Below, in pieces: positions 1 through 9,415 of a stretch of DNA of 64,000 bases (within the stretch, counting starts at the first letter, position 1; each line of letters begins with the position of its first letter). The notes beneath the pieces were generated by a model, which saw only the letters and a list, made by a program, of their open reading frames with translations, was not told the origin of the DNA and did not search any database. The stretch spans positions 90,417 through 154,416 of the forward strand of contig JAEEYU010000055.1 of the NCBI GenBank assembly GCA_016288315.1, in the 5' to 3' direction. The DNA comes from Clostridiaceae bacterium. GTDB lineage: Bacteria > Bacillota > Clostridia > Oscillospirales > Acutalibacteraceae. A program made the translations under genes and the position numbers.

Positions 1-1664
1 TTTGCAATAACCGCTTTGATTCCGAGATAAAGAGGAACAAGAGCGGCGTGTTCTCTTGACGAGCCCTGACCGTAATTTGTTCCGCCGATAATGAAACCTT
101 TGCCTTCTTTTTTGCAGTTTTCGGCAAAGTTCTCATCGCACTGTCTGAAACAGAAATTTGAAAGGTATGGGATGTTTGAACGGTAAGGCAGTATTTTTGC
201 GCCTGCCGGCATTATGTGGTCGGTTGTGATATTGTCGCCGACTTTGAGTATGGCTTTTGCCTCAATGCTATCGGGCAGAGGAACGCTCACGGGGAAGGGT
301 TTGATATTCGGACCGTATTTTATTTCGACACCGGCCGCATCTTCTTTGCTTGCCGGTTTTTCAATAAGATTGTCATTGATAATAAATGAATCAGGCATCT
401 TTATTTCCGGCATTTCGCCGAGTGTTCTCGGGTCGGTGAGACATCCCGCTATAGCGGATGCTGCCGCAGTTTCGGGGCTTACAAGATAAATCCCTGCGTC
501 TGCTGTTCCGGAACGGCCTTCAAAATTACGGTTGAATGTTCGTAATGAAACGCCTTTGGACTGCGGTGACTGACCCATTCCTATGCAGGGACCGCAGGCG
601 CATTCAAGTAATCTTGCACCGGCGCCGAGGATATCCGAAAGCGCTCCGCTGAGTGAGAGCATGTTGAGAACCTGCATTGAACCTGGACTTATTGTCAGAC
701 TGACATTAGGAGCAATCTTTTTGCCCTTGAGAATTGCCGCAACTTTAAGCATATCATAAAGTGATGAGTTTGTGCAGGAGCCGATACATACCTGACTGAT
801 TTCGATATTACCGATTTCTTCAACAGTTTTGACATTGTCGGGCATATGAGGCATTGCCGCAAGGGGAGTAAGCTCGCTGAGATTAATCTCGATTATTTCA
901 TCATATACGGCATCCGCATCGGATGAAAGCTCAACCCAGTCATTTTCTCTGCCCTGAGCCGCCATAAACTTCTTCGTTATTTCATCTGACGGGAAAATTG
1001 ATGTTGTGGCACCGAGCTCGGCTCCCATATTGGTAATGGTTGCTCTTTCGGGAACAGAGAGCGTTTTTATGCCTTCGCCGCCGTATTCAATTATTTTGCC
1101 TACGCCGCCCTTGACAGACATTATTCTGAGAACTTCAAGGATAATATCTTTTGCGCTGACAAACGGCCTGAGGGCTCCGCTTAGTCTGACAAGTGTCATT
1201 TTCGGCATTGTTGTGAAATATTCGCCGCCGCCCATGGCAACTGCAACATCAAGACCGCCTGCGCCGATTGCTATCATTCCGAGACCGCCGCCGGTCGGGG
1301 TGTGACTGTCGGAACCTATCAGCGTTTTGCCCGGAATGCCGAAGCGTTCGAGATGAATCTGGTGGCAGATTCCGTTGCCGGGTTTGGAAAAAAGCAATCC
1401 TCTTTTTTTGGCACAGCTTTGTATAAAACGGTGGTCGTCAGCATTTTCAAAACCGGTCTGGAGAGTGTTGTGGTCAATATAAGCTACCGAGAGTTCTGTT
1501 TTGACCGAATCAATTCCCATTGCCTCAAACTCAAGATAAGCCATGGTGCCTGTTGCATCCTGGGTAAGAGTCTGATCAATGCGAAGTCCGATTTCCGTTC
1601 CCGGAATCATTTCGCCGCTGACAAGATGATTCTTAATGATTTTCTGAGCAATAGTAAGACCCAT
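1..1664 (-). CDS. acnA: Aconitate hydratase (aconitase), C-terminus cut off by window edge
   Basis: Converts citrate to isocitrate in the cytoplasm with a [4Fe-4S] cluster. The reverse strand reads as one open frame from an ATG at 1664 to the window edge, about 554 codons without a stop. The three cluster cysteines are visible: C293 in a CIGSCTN motif, and C357 and C360 in CGPC. The segment SDSHTPTGGG is also typical of the family. The last part at the window edge (GTNYGQGSSREHAAL) is the start of the swivel domain, so roughly the last 80-100 residues of the usual 640-residue short bacterial form are missing. A GGAGGT site sits 6 bases before the start, and a good promoter lies upstream (1696-1724). 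It is divergent from ftsK and the only TCA-cycle enzyme nearby apart from the lone fumarase beta subunit at 22419. Homoaconitase or 3-isopropylmalate dehydratase large subunit is less likely, because both lack the fused swivel domain. Confidence 0.9.
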   Translation of the reverse strand, partial: MGLTIAQKIIKNHLVSGEMIPGTEIGLRIDQTLTQDATGTMAYLEFEAMGIDSVKTELSVAYIDHNTLQTGFENADDHRFIQSCAKKRGLLFSKPGNGICHQIHLERFGIPGKTLIGSDSHTPTGGGLGMIAIGAGGLDVAVAMGGGEYFTTMPKMTLVRLSGALRPFVSAKDIILEVLRIMSVKGGVGKIIEYGGEGIKTLSVPERATITNMGAELGATTSIFPSDEITKKFMAAQGRENDWVELSSDADAVYDEIIEINLSELTPLAAMPHMPDNVKTVEEIGNIEISQVCIGSCTNSSLYDMLKVAAILKGKKIAPNVSLTISPGSMQVLNMLSLSGALSDILGAGARLLECACGPCIGMGQSPQSKGVSLRTFNRNFEGRSGTADAGIYLVSPETAAASAIAGCLTDPRTLGEMPEIKMPDSFIINDNLIEKPASKEDAAGVEIKYGPNIKPFPVSVPLPDSIEAKAILKVGDNITTDHIMPAGAKILPYRSNIPYLSNFCFRQCDENFAENCKKEGKGFIIGGTNYGQGSSREHAALVPLYLGIKAVIA

Positions 1665-1695
1665 TTGTTTACCTCCAAAAATATATAACATATTT

Positions 1696-1724
1696 ATTTT
1701 ATATTTATGATTTTTCATTGTCAA
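1696..1724 (-). promoter_or_regulatory. Sigma-A type promoter of the aconitase gene
   Basis: On the minus strand TTGACA (1724-1719) is followed after 17 bases by TAAAAT (1701-1696). The start codon lies 32 bases further on. The -35 is a perfect consensus and the -10 has one mismatch. Confidence 0.6.
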
Positions 1725-1784
1725 GAAAAACGGTATATATTGCGAAAAATATTTTTTATAATACAAAATATTGTGCCGAAACTA

Positions 1785-1813
1785 TTGAAATATAATGTTT
1801 TTAATGATATTAT
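1785..1813 (+). promoter_or_regulatory. Possible promoter of ftsK
   Basis: TTGAAA (1785-1790), 17 bases, TATTAT (1808-1813). The region is very AT-rich and other pairings are possible, so this is a tentative choice. It would give a leader of about 85 bases. Confidence 0.3.
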
Positions 1814-1904
1814 AATAATGTTTTATTATATTTTGAGAAACATACTGATTTTGATACATTTGATGATTTAGAATTAATCAATAATTGTTAAGGGGAACAA
1901 AAAA

Positions 1905-4652
1905 ATGGCTAATAACACGAAAAATGCAGGCACATCCAAACAGCCTGCAAAGAAAAAAACGCCGACGGTGCCTGATATAGGCAAAAAGCCCGCTCCGGCA
2001 AAAAACTCAAAAATAACCAATACAAATAAGCAAAAACAATCTCAAAAAAACAATAATGAAAATGATTATTCAACCAAGAGACAGAGAATTGCAATAATAT
2101 TTGCCGCTGTTTCCGCCGTGCTTTTTGCTGTTGCGCTTATTTCCGGCGAGAGCGCCTGGCTTGCAATGCATAACTTCAGCTTCCGTGTTTTCGGGATGTG
2201 TATGTATGTGATTCCCGTTGTTTTTCTGTATCTTGCATTTGTATATGCAAAAAACAAAAGTATCGGCTCTGCTGCACTGAATCTTTCGGGCGGCGGTCTG
2301 TTCGCCGTAATCGCCTGTATGCTTATCCATATCATTTCAAAACTCGGCGCTATTACCGATACAGGTGAAAAATATCTTTCATCTTTTCCTGTTTCCGAGC
2401 AGATTAAAGAGGTCTGGAACAGCGTTACACCCAACAAAACAGGCGGAGTTACCGGTGCCGCTCTCGGCGGCGGTATGGCTCATTTCCTCGGTCAGACCGG
2501 TTCAACAATTCTGCTTGTTATTTTACTGGTTGTTATTGTTATGTTCGTCAGCAATTTAACGCTCGGAGGAGTTTTTAAAACAATATCAAAACCGGTTAAA
2601 AAGGCCGGCGAAATCGCAAGTGAAAAAATAGAACAGAGAGCCGAAACAAGAGAGAGCAAAAAATTCAACCCTCCCGAAACAAATAAAAAAGCAGATAAAG
2701 AAAGTGCTGCTGATAAAAAACAAAAGGAAGAGAAAAAATCATCTTTTACCGATTCATATATTACTGACGAATCAACATTTAAAATCAGAGAGAAAAACGA
2801 AAAAACAAATGAATTCGGTGCTGATATTCCCGTTATGGGTATTCCCGCTGTCGCTGTTGCGACTCCCTCTGTTTCTCCCGTAAAAAAGAAAAAGAGTCAA
2901 TTTGCAGCAGAAAAACCGGCTTCCGAAACGAAAGAACAACACCCTTCAACTAAATATATTTACCCACCGATTGACTGTCTTCAGGTTCGCTCAAACAGCG
3001 GAGCACTTGACAGCAGTGATGAGATGAATTATGTTGCACAAAAGCTGATTGACACACTCGACAGCTTCGGCGTCGGCGCTCAGATTGTAGGCATCTGCAG
3101 AGGCCCTTCCGTTACCAGATATGAGATTGAACCGGATGTAGGCATTAAAATCAGCAAGGTTACCAGACTTGCCGATGATATTGCATTAAGACTTGCTGCA
3201 ACCGGTGTTCGTATTGCCGCCATACCAAACAAAACCGCAATCGGAATTGAAGTGCCCAACAGGTCCCGACAGACTGTAGGCATGCGTGAGTGTATTGATT
3301 CAGATGATTTCCGCCGTTCCAAAAACAAGCTCAATGTTGCCCTCGGCATGGATATTGCGGGCAATACCGTCTTCTGTGATATTTCTAAAATGCCGCATAT
3401 GCTTATTGCAGGCACTACCGGTTCAGGTAAATCCGTTTGTCTGAACACAATGATTATCAGCATTTTGTATAATTCATCACCCGATGAAGTCAAAATGGTT
3501 ATGATAGACCCGAAACAGGTCGAGTTCAAGATTTACAACGGTATTCCTCACCTTGAGGTTCCCGTTGTTTCAAATCCGCGAAAAGCGGCAGGCGCTCTCG
3601 GCTGGGCCGTAAAAGAAATGGAAAGCAGATATCAGAAGTTTTCCGAGAACAATGTTCGTGACATCAAAGGCTATAACGAACTTGCCGATAAAAAAGACGG
3701 CATGGTAAAAATGCATCAGGTTGTCATTTTTATTGATGAGCTTGCAGACCTTATGATGGTTGCCCCGACGGAGGTTGAAGATTCTATCTGCCGTCTTGCG
3801 CAGATGGCACGTGCCGCAGGTATGCACCTTGTTATTGCAACGCAGAGACCGTCAACCAATGTCATTACAGGCGTTATCAAGGCAAACATCCCTTCGAGAA
3901 TTGCCCTTTCGGTTTCATCGGGCATTGATTCGAGAGTTATTCTGGACACTTCCGGTGCCGAAAAGCTTCTCGGCAACGGCGATATGCTCTTTATGCCTGT
4001 CGGTGAATCAAAGGCAAAAAGACTTCAGGGCTGTTTTATTTCCGATTCTGAGGTTGAATCTGTTGTTGAATTTATTAAACAGAATTCCCAGGCGGAATAC
4101 AACGACGATGTAATTCAGCAGATTGACAGTATTGCAGCCGCAAGTGAAGCCGGCAAAAAGAAGGGTTCTTCCGTTACGCTTGAAACGGAAGACGACGGCA
4201 ACGGACCGAGCGATGATGTTATTAAAGCTCTTGAAGCATTGATTAAAGCAGGCAAAGCGTCAACCACATTCTTACAGAATAAGCTCGGCTGGGGTTATCC
4301 CAAAGCCGCCCGTATAATGAACGAGCTTGAAGAATGCGGCTATATAGCGCCCAAAGAAGGCAATAAAGAACGCCGTGTTCTCATAACCTTACAGCAGTTG
4401 TATGAAATGAGCTCTTCAAATGAAGGCATCCACGCTCCAGTTGACTCGAGTATTTTAGAAGAAGAATTCGAAGAGATTGACGGTTTTGAATCTTCTGATG
4501 AACTTGATGCCGATGAAAATGATGATGAAGAAGAAGCTGTTTTTGAAGATTACGACAGTCTTCTCGGCTATGATGAAGAAGAGTCTTCATCAGATGAAAA
4601 TCAGGATGAAATAGATTTTGATTTTATTCCTTTTGATGACAGTGAGGATTGA
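1905..4652 (+). CDS. ftsK: FtsK/SpoIIIE family DNA translocase
   Basis: A membrane-anchored hexameric motor that pumps chromosomal DNA through the closing septum. The 915 residues divide into a basic, Lys/Asn-rich leader (1-60), four hydrophobic segments (about 62-220), a charged low-complexity linker (about 225-350), the RecA-like motor, and a winged-helix gamma domain (about 768-830) that reads polar DNA sequences. Walker A is GTTGSGKS at 503-510 and Walker B is [11 protein letters not shown]. The size fits the family (750-950). An unusual strongly acidic tail of about 75 residues follows the gamma domain. The ATG has AAGGGGA about 8 bases upstream. It leads a set with ygiQ and a ComEC-like gene; the ygiQ ATG lies 2 bases after its stop. 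Whether it serves division, sporulation or both cannot be told from sequence. Confidence 0.93.
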   Translation: MANNTKNAGTSKQPAKKKTPTVPDIGKKPAPAKNSKITNTNKQKQSQKNNNENDYSTKRQRIAIIFAAVSAVLFAVALISGESAWLAMHNFSFRVFGMCMYVIPVVFLYLAFVYAKNKSIGSAALNLSGGGLFAVIACMLIHIISKLGAITDTGEKYLSSFPVSEQIKEVWNSVTPNKTGGVTGAALGGGMAHFLGQTGSTILLVILLVVIVMFVSNLTLGGVFKTISKPVKKAGEIASEKIEQRAETRESKKFNPPETNKKADKESAADKKQKEEKKSSFTDSYITDESTFKIREKNEKTNEFGADIPVMGIPAVAVATPSVSPVKKKKSQFAAEKPASETKEQHPSTKYIYPPIDCLQVRSNSGALDSSDEMNYVAQKLIDTLDSFGVGAQIVGICRGPSVTRYEIEPDVGIKISKVTRLADDIALRLAATGVRIAAIPNKTAIGIEVPNRSRQTVGMRECIDSDDFRRSKNKLNVALGMDIAGNTVFCDISKMPHMLIAGTTGSGKSVCLNTMIISILYNSSPDEVKMVMIDPKQVEFKIYNGIPHLEVPVVSNPRKAAGALGWAVKEMESRYQKFSENNVRDIKGYNELADKKDGMVKMHQVVIFIDELADLMMVAPTEVEDSICRLAQMARAAGMHLVIATQRPSTNVITGVIKANIPSRIALSVSSGIDSRVILDTSGAEKLLGNGDMLFMPVGESKAKRLQGCFISDSEVESVVEFIKQNSQAEYNDDVIQQIDSIAAASEAGKKKGSSVTLETEDDGNGPSDDVIKALEALIKAGKASTTFLQNKLGWGYPKAARIMNELEECGYIAPKEGNKERRVLITLQQLYEMSSSNEGIHAPVDSSILEEEFEEIDGFESSDELDADENDDEEEAVFEDYDSLLGYDEEESSSDENQDEIDFDFIPFDDSED

Positions 4653-4654
4653 TT

Positions 4655-6532
4655 ATGCCCTTTCTTCCCGTTACAAAAGAAGAATGTGATGCACTCGGCT
4701 GGGATCAGCCTGATTTTGTCTATGTATGCGGAGACGCTTATGTAGATCATCCTTCGTTCGGCGCGGCGATAATCACAAGAGTTCTCGAAAATGCCGGTTA
4801 TAAAATTGCTTTTCTTGCTCAACCTGACTGGCATTCAAAAAATGACTTTATGAAGTTCGGCAGACCGAAGCTCGGATTTTTTGTCAGCAGCGGAAATATT
4901 GACTCAATGGTTGCTCACTATACCGTTGCAAAGAAAAAACGCAGTGAAGATTTGTATTCCCCCGGCGGCAAAACAGGTTTTCGTCCCGACAGAGCGGTTA
5001 CTGTTTATTGCAACCGCATTCGAGAAGCATTCGGTTCGGTGCCGATAATTATAGGCGGGCTTGAAGCATCTCTGAGAAGATTCGCTCATTATGATTACTG
5101 GGATGACAAAGTCCGTCGCTCTGTATTATTTGATTCAAGTGCCGATGTTATTTCATACGGTATGGGCGAGCGCTCGGTTGTTGAGCTTGCGGATGCTCTG
5201 TCAAAAGGTTTGTTTCGCGAATCGCTCGGCGATATACGCGGAATATGCTATGCGGTTGATGTCAGAGATACTCCGTTCGGTGCAAAGGAGTGCCCGTCGT
5301 TTGAAAATGTCAGCACAAACGCAAAAGAATATGCTTCAGCCTGCAGGATTCAGATGGATGAGCAGGATTTTTTCAGAGGCAAAACGGTTATTCAGCGACA
5401 CGGAGGTAAAATGCTTGTGCAGAACCCTCCGGCACTGCCGCTTGAGCAGGATTCGCTGGATAAAGTTTATGCTCTGCCTTATATGAGAAATTATCATCCG
5501 ATGTATGAAAAATACGGCGGAGTTCCCGCCATAAAAGAGGTTAAATTCTCCGTCACACATAACAGAGGTTGCTTCGGGGCGTGCAATTTCTGCTCAATTG
5601 CTTTTCACCAGGGCAGATTTATTATAACGCGAAGCAAGGAATCCGTAATTGAAGAAGTAAAACTGCTGACTGCTCAGCCCGATTTCAAGGGATATATTCA
5701 TGATGTCGGCGGTCCTACTGCAAATTTCAGACATCCGTCTTGCGAAGGTCAGCAGGAGAGGGGACTTTGCAAAGGCAAAAAGTGTCTTGCGCCTGTTCCC
5801 TGTAAAAATTTAAATGCAGATGAGAGCGAATATCTGGACCTGCTGCGTTCTGTTCGCAGCATCCCGAAAGTCAAAAAAGTCTTTGTTCGTTCAGGCATCC
5901 GATTTGATTATGTTATGCAGGATAAATCTGATGATTTTATGCGTGAACTTGTTGCGTATCACGTCAGCGGTCAGCTTAAGGTAGCGCCTGAACATTGTTC
6001 AGATGCTGTTCTTGACAAGATGGGGAAGCCCCATATCGAACAATTCATTGCTTTTAAAAAGAAGTTTTTTGAATTAAGCAAAAAAGAGAAAAAAGAACAG
6101 TATCTTGTGCCGTATCTGATGTCCTCACACCCCGGCAGCACTTTGAAAAATGCTGTTGAACTCGCTCTTTTTCTTAAAAAAGAGAATCTGAGACCGGAAC
6201 AGGTTCAGGATTTTTACCCTACACCGGGGACTGTTTCCACAGCGATGTATTATACAGGTCTTGACCCATATACTCTCGAAAAAGTCTATGTTTCCAAAGA
6301 TCCTCACGAAAAGGCTCTTCAAAGAGCGCTTCTTCAATATTATAACCCCAAAAACCGTTCTCTGGTTGAAGAAGCATTACGAAAAGCGGGCAGACAGGAT
6401 TTAATAGGCAATTCAGAAAAATGTCTTATTAAACCTTTGTTATCAAATAAAACCGCATTCAAATCAAACGCGAAAAACATAAAAAGCGGAAAGGGAAAGC
6501 AAAATGCAGTCAAAGCAAAAAGGAAAGGGTAA
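4655..6532 (+). CDS. YgiQ family radical SAM protein
   Basis: A member of the UPF0313/YgiQ radical SAM family, whose reaction is not established. The [4Fe-4S]/SAM motif is CFGACNFC, with cysteines at 306, 310 and 313, preceded by the family's HNRG. Downstream is an extra Cys-rich stretch ([21 protein letters not shown]), also typical of YgiQ, and the conserved [10 protein letters not shown] segment. A lysine-rich tail of about 40 residues closes the protein. I chose the ATG at 4655, with GAGG 7 bases upstream, over an in-frame TTG at 4649 that overlaps the ftsK stop. It is probably co-transcribed with ftsK and its end overlaps the next gene by 29 bases. The family assignment is firm; the function is open. 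Confidence 0.9.
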   Translation: MPFLPVTKEECDALGWDQPDFVYVCGDAYVDHPSFGAAIITRVLENAGYKIAFLAQPDWHSKNDFMKFGRPKLGFFVSSGNIDSMVAHYTVAKKKRSEDLYSPGGKTGFRPDRAVTVYCNRIREAFGSVPIIIGGLEASLRRFAHYDYWDDKVRRSVLFDSSADVISYGMGERSVVELADALSKGLFRESLGDIRGICYAVDVRDTPFGAKECPSFENVSTNAKEYASACRIQMDEQDFFRGKTVIQRHGGKMLVQNPPALPLEQDSLDKVYALPYMRNYHPMYEKYGGVPAIKEVKFSVTHNRGCFGACNFCSIAFHQGRFIITRSKESVIEEVKLLTAQPDFKGYIHDVGGPTANFRHPSCEGQQERGLCKGKKCLAPVPCKNLNADESEYLDLLRSVRSIPKVKKVFVRSGIRFDYVMQDKSDDFMRELVAYHVSGQLKVAPEHCSDAVLDKMGKPHIEQFIAFKKKFFELSKKEKKEQYLVPYLMSSHPGSTLKNAVELALFLKKENLRPEQVQDFYPTPGTVSTAMYYTGLDPYTLEKVYVSKDPHEKALQRALLQYYNPKNRSLVEEALRKAGRQDLIGNSEKCLIKPLLSNKTAFKSNAKNIKSGKGKQNAVKAKRKG

Positions 6533-7460
6533 AAAAGCTTTAATATTTGCCGTTTGCTTTTTTCTTGTTTTATCCGCCGCAATTATCTTTAAAGTTTTCG
6601 GGCCCGATATTTCCGAAATTGATGAGTATGTTTCATCAGCTTATCTCAATGCCCAGTATTCACTGGGCTTAATTAATGATTACGGTCGTAATGATATTGC
6701 GGTGCATTATCTTTATGTCGGTCAGGGCGATTGCGAGCTGGTTGTTTGTGAAGGTCAGGCAATGCTTATTGATGCAGGTGAAAGCGGTAATGAAAAGAAG
6801 GTAATTGATTACATTCACAACTGCGGAATAACAACTCTTGCTTATGTTGTTGCAACACACCCTCACTCTGACCATATCGGTGCCATGCCTTATGTAATCG
6901 ATTCATTTAACGTGAAAAATATTGTTATGACTGCATTGCCCGAAGAACTTGAACCGGATTATTATTGTTACAGCCAACTGCAATACTACATTTCAGAAAG
7001 TAAAATAAACGTAATAACCGCAAGAGCGGGTATTAAATTCCGGCTCGGCGGCGCTGATGTAACTGTTGTTGCTCCCGTAAATTACGGAAGCGACCTTAAC
7101 AACAATTCGATTGTTCTCAGGGTGGATTATAAAGGCGGTTCATATATTTTTCAGGCAGATGCCGAATTTGAAGAAGAAGATTCCATACTTAATTCCGGAA
7201 TTGATATTGATTGCGATGTTATTAAAATCGGTCATCACGGCAGCGATTCATCTTCGAATGAAAAGTATCTTAAAACCGTTTCACCTGAAATTGCCGTTAT
7301 CAGTTGCGGTAAAGATAATGATTACGGTCACCCGCACGATAAAACAACGGCAAGAATTAAAAAATATACAAAAAATATCTACAGAACCGACTTGCTCTCT
7401 GATATAGTCGTCGCCTATGACGGCGAAAAGTATAAAGTATATTTTGACAAAGAAAGTTAA
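6504..7460 (+). CDS. Membrane-anchored ComEC-like metallo-beta-lactamase-fold hydrolase
   Basis: A 318-residue protein with one N-terminal membrane helix (about residues 10-30) and an outside-facing metallo-beta-lactamase domain like the C-terminal domain of the competence protein ComEC. The metal motif HPHSDH is at 119-124. Later conserved pieces are NNNSIVLRV (the segment that follows the metal site in ComEC), ADAE, and [10 protein letters not shown]. The channel-forming Competence domain of ComEC is absent, so this is a stand-alone hydrolase; the substrate is unknown but the family includes nucleases. The start lies inside the 3' end of ygiQ (29-base overlap) behind a GGAAAGGG-type site. 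A second such protein lies at 24298. Confidence 0.82.
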   Translation: MQSKQKGKGKKALIFAVCFFLVLSAAIIFKVFGPDISEIDEYVSSAYLNAQYSLGLINDYGRNDIAVHYLYVGQGDCELVVCEGQAMLIDAGESGNEKKVIDYIHNCGITTLAYVVATHPHSDHIGAMPYVIDSFNVKNIVMTALPEELEPDYYCYSQLQYYISESKINVITARAGIKFRLGGADVTVVAPVNYGSDLNNNSIVLRVDYKGGSYIFQADAEFEEEDSILNSGIDIDCDVIKIGHHGSDSSSNEKYLKTVSPEIAVISCGKDNDYGHPHDKTTARIKKYTKNIYRTDLLSDIVVAYDGEKYKVYFDKES

Positions 7461-7478
7461 AGTCCTTTAAATTATCAC

Positions 7479-7507
7479 TTGATTTATATTTATATATATA
7501 TTATAAT
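7479..7507 (+). promoter_or_regulatory. Likely promoter of the miaB-fumB gene run
   Basis: TTGATT (7479-7484), 17 bases, TATAAT (7502-7507), about 30 bases before the miaB start. The -10 is consensus and the -35 has two mismatches. This is the last intergenic gap able to hold a clear promoter before 22.9 kb. Confidence 0.45.
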
Positions 7508-7537
7508 ATATTGAATTATCATTTTGGAGTGAATTAT

Positions 7538-8953
7538 TTGTCTCAACCGATTGAAAAAGCAACGGGAATTGTTCCCGGAAAAGATATTGAAAAACAGCGC
7601 GAATATTCAACTCTTGTCGCAGAACTGGTTTCAATGAGATATTCTGAGAAACCGAAAGCTTTTGTTCATACATACGGTTGCCAGGGTAATGTTGCTGACG
7701 GCGAACGTATTGAAGGAATGCTTGTTTCAATGGGTTATGAACTTATTTCCGATGTTGATCAGGCTGATCTCATTTTATTCAATACCTGTGCAATTCGCGA
7801 ACACGCAGAAGACCGTCTATACGGTAATGTCGGCGCTTTAAAGGTTCTTAAAAAATCAAAACCCGGTCTTAAGATAGTCCTTTGCGGCTGTATGATGCAG
7901 CAGAAACATGCCGCCGAAAAAATCAAAAAAAGCTACCCGTTTGTTGATATTGTTTTCGGCACACACGCCTTATACAGATTTCCCGAAATGCTTTACATAA
8001 ATCTTTCTTCCGGCAAAAAAGTTTTTGACATAACCGATGAGCCCGGTAAAATTGCAGAAGATTTACCGATTCACCGCGACAGCAAGTTCAAGGCGTGGCT
8101 CCCCATAATGTATGGATGCAATAATTTTTGCTCATACTGCGTTGTTCCATATGTCCGCGGAAGAGAAAGAAGCAGAGCTCCGCAGGTTATCATTGATGAA
8201 ATGAAAGAGCTCGTAAAGCAGGGCTATAAAGATATTACACTTCTCGGTCAGAACGTTAATTCCTACGGCAAGGGCACCGATTATAATTTTTCAAGGTTGT
8301 TAAAAGAACTTAACAGCATTGAAGGCGATTTTCTTATCAGATTTATGACATCACATCCAAAGGACTGCACTTTTGAACTTCTTGATACAATGTCTCAATG
8401 CGATAAGGTTGCCGGGCACCTTCATCTTCCTTTTCAAAGCGGCAATAACAGAGTTCTCAAAGAGATGAATCGCGGCTATACACGTGAAAAATATCTTGAG
8501 CTTCTCGAATATGCCTACAAAGTTATGCCTGATTTGTCTGTTACCGCTGATGTTATAGTCGGATTCCCCGGCGAAACCTACGAGGAGTTTCTTGACACGG
8601 TCTCACTGGTCAGACAGGCAGGTTTTACTTCGATGTATACTTTTATCTATTCTTCAAGACCGGGCACAAAAGCGGCTGAAATGCCGGATCCCGTTTCGAG
8701 AGATGAAAAAGGCAAGTGGTTCAGCGAGCTTTTAAAAGTTCAGGAAGATGTCGCCGACAAAAGAACAAGCGCAATGGTCGGCAGGACATTTCGTGTTTTA
8801 TGCGAAAGTGTAAATAAAAACGGATTGATCGAAGGCAGAACACAGGGCAATATAATAATTGAATTCCCGGCGGATGAAAACCTGATAGGTTCGTTTGCAA
8901 ATGTAAAAGTTACGGAATCTTTAATCTGGATTCTCAAAGGTGAACTTCAATAA
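7538..8953 (+). CDS. miaB: tRNA-2-methylthio-N6-dimethylallyladenosine synthase MiaB
   Basis: Adds the methylthio group at C2 of i6A37 in tRNAs reading UNN codons, using two [4Fe-4S] clusters and SAM. The N-terminal methylthiotransferase domain shows cysteines at about 48 (CQGN), 84 (NTCAIRE) and 118 (CGCM). The radical SAM motif CNNFCSYC has cysteines at 194, 198 and 201, followed by VPYVRGRERSR. A TRAM domain closes the protein. I place the start at a TTG (7538) with GGAG 8 bases upstream, giving 471 codons; an upstream in-frame TTG at 7511 lacks a ribosome site. It is followed by the RicA-like gene and mutS-mutL, the same order as in Bacillus subtilis. MiaA, which makes the i6A substrate, is encoded further down the same run. 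Confidence 0.95.
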   Translation: MSQPIEKATGIVPGKDIEKQREYSTLVAELVSMRYSEKPKAFVHTYGCQGNVADGERIEGMLVSMGYELISDVDQADLILFNTCAIREHAEDRLYGNVGALKVLKKSKPGLKIVLCGCMMQQKHAAEKIKKSYPFVDIVFGTHALYRFPEMLYINLSSGKKVFDITDEPGKIAEDLPIHRDSKFKAWLPIMYGCNNFCSYCVVPYVRGRERSRAPQVIIDEMKELVKQGYKDITLLGQNVNSYGKGTDYNFSRLLKELNSIEGDFLIRFMTSHPKDCTFELLDTMSQCDKVAGHLHLPFQSGNNRVLKEMNRGYTREKYLELLEYAYKVMPDLSVTADVIVGFPGETYEEFLDTVSLVRQAGFTSMYTFIYSSRPGTKAAEMPDPVSRDEKGKWFSELLKVQEDVADKRTSAMVGRTFRVLCESVNKNGLIEGRTQGNIIIEFPADENLIGSFANVKVTESLIWILKGELQ

Positions 8954-8968
8954 TTTAAGGAGATAAAT

Positions 8969-9376
8969 ATGGATTTAGTAGCAAAAACAAGAGAACTCGG
9001 CGCTTTACTTCAGCAGGACGAGCGTTATCTGAAATTAATGGAAGCTCAGAAAGCAAATGAAGCAGATGCATCACTCAATGAATTGATTTCAAAAATTCAG
9101 CTTATCCAGATGTCGTTCCAGCACGAGGCGGCAAAGGAAGATAAAGATGAAGCCAAGCTTCAGGAATATGACAGAGAGTTCGGTCAGCTCTACGCACAGG
9201 TTATGGAAAATGAAAATATGAAAGCGTATGAAGCTGCAAGACAGGAAATTGACACACTTATGAATTATCTTACGGGTATTCTCGGTATGTGCCTTCAGGG
9301 CGCAGACCCTGCAACCTGTGAGCCTCCTCAGGGCGGATGCTCAGGTGACTGTTCAAGCTGCGGCGGCTGCAACTGA
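8969..9376 (+). CDS. YlbF/YmcA (RicA/RicF-like) family protein with Cys-rich tail
   Basis: A small helical protein (135 residues) of the YlbF/YmcA family. In B. subtilis YmcA, YlbF and YaaT form an iron-sulfur complex that helps RNase Y processing and phosphorelay signalling. The body (about 1-105) is predicted helical and charged. The tail has cysteines at 108, 117, 124, 128, 131 and 134, the last four packed as CSGDCSSCGGC, suitable for cluster or metal binding. Its position directly after miaB matches ymcA of B. subtilis, but the Cys-rich tail is more like YlbF, so I leave the symbol blank. AAGGAG precedes the ATG by 6 bases. The specific role here is inference from family and neighbours. 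Confidence 0.75.
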   Translation: MDLVAKTRELGALLQQDERYLKLMEAQKANEADASLNELISKIQLIQMSFQHEAAKEDKDEAKLQEYDREFGQLYAQVMENENMKAYEAARQEIDTLMNYLTGILGMCLQGADPATCEPPQGGCSGDCSSCGGCN

Positions 9377-9415
9377 TTACGATTTAATTATTATTTGAAA
9401 GGTTCGGATTCTTAA

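Noticed and set aside
1006-1688. Plus-strand open frames inside the aconitase region
   Set aside because: The minus strand carries a continuous aconitase with all cluster cysteines; the plus frames lack ribosome sites and family features.
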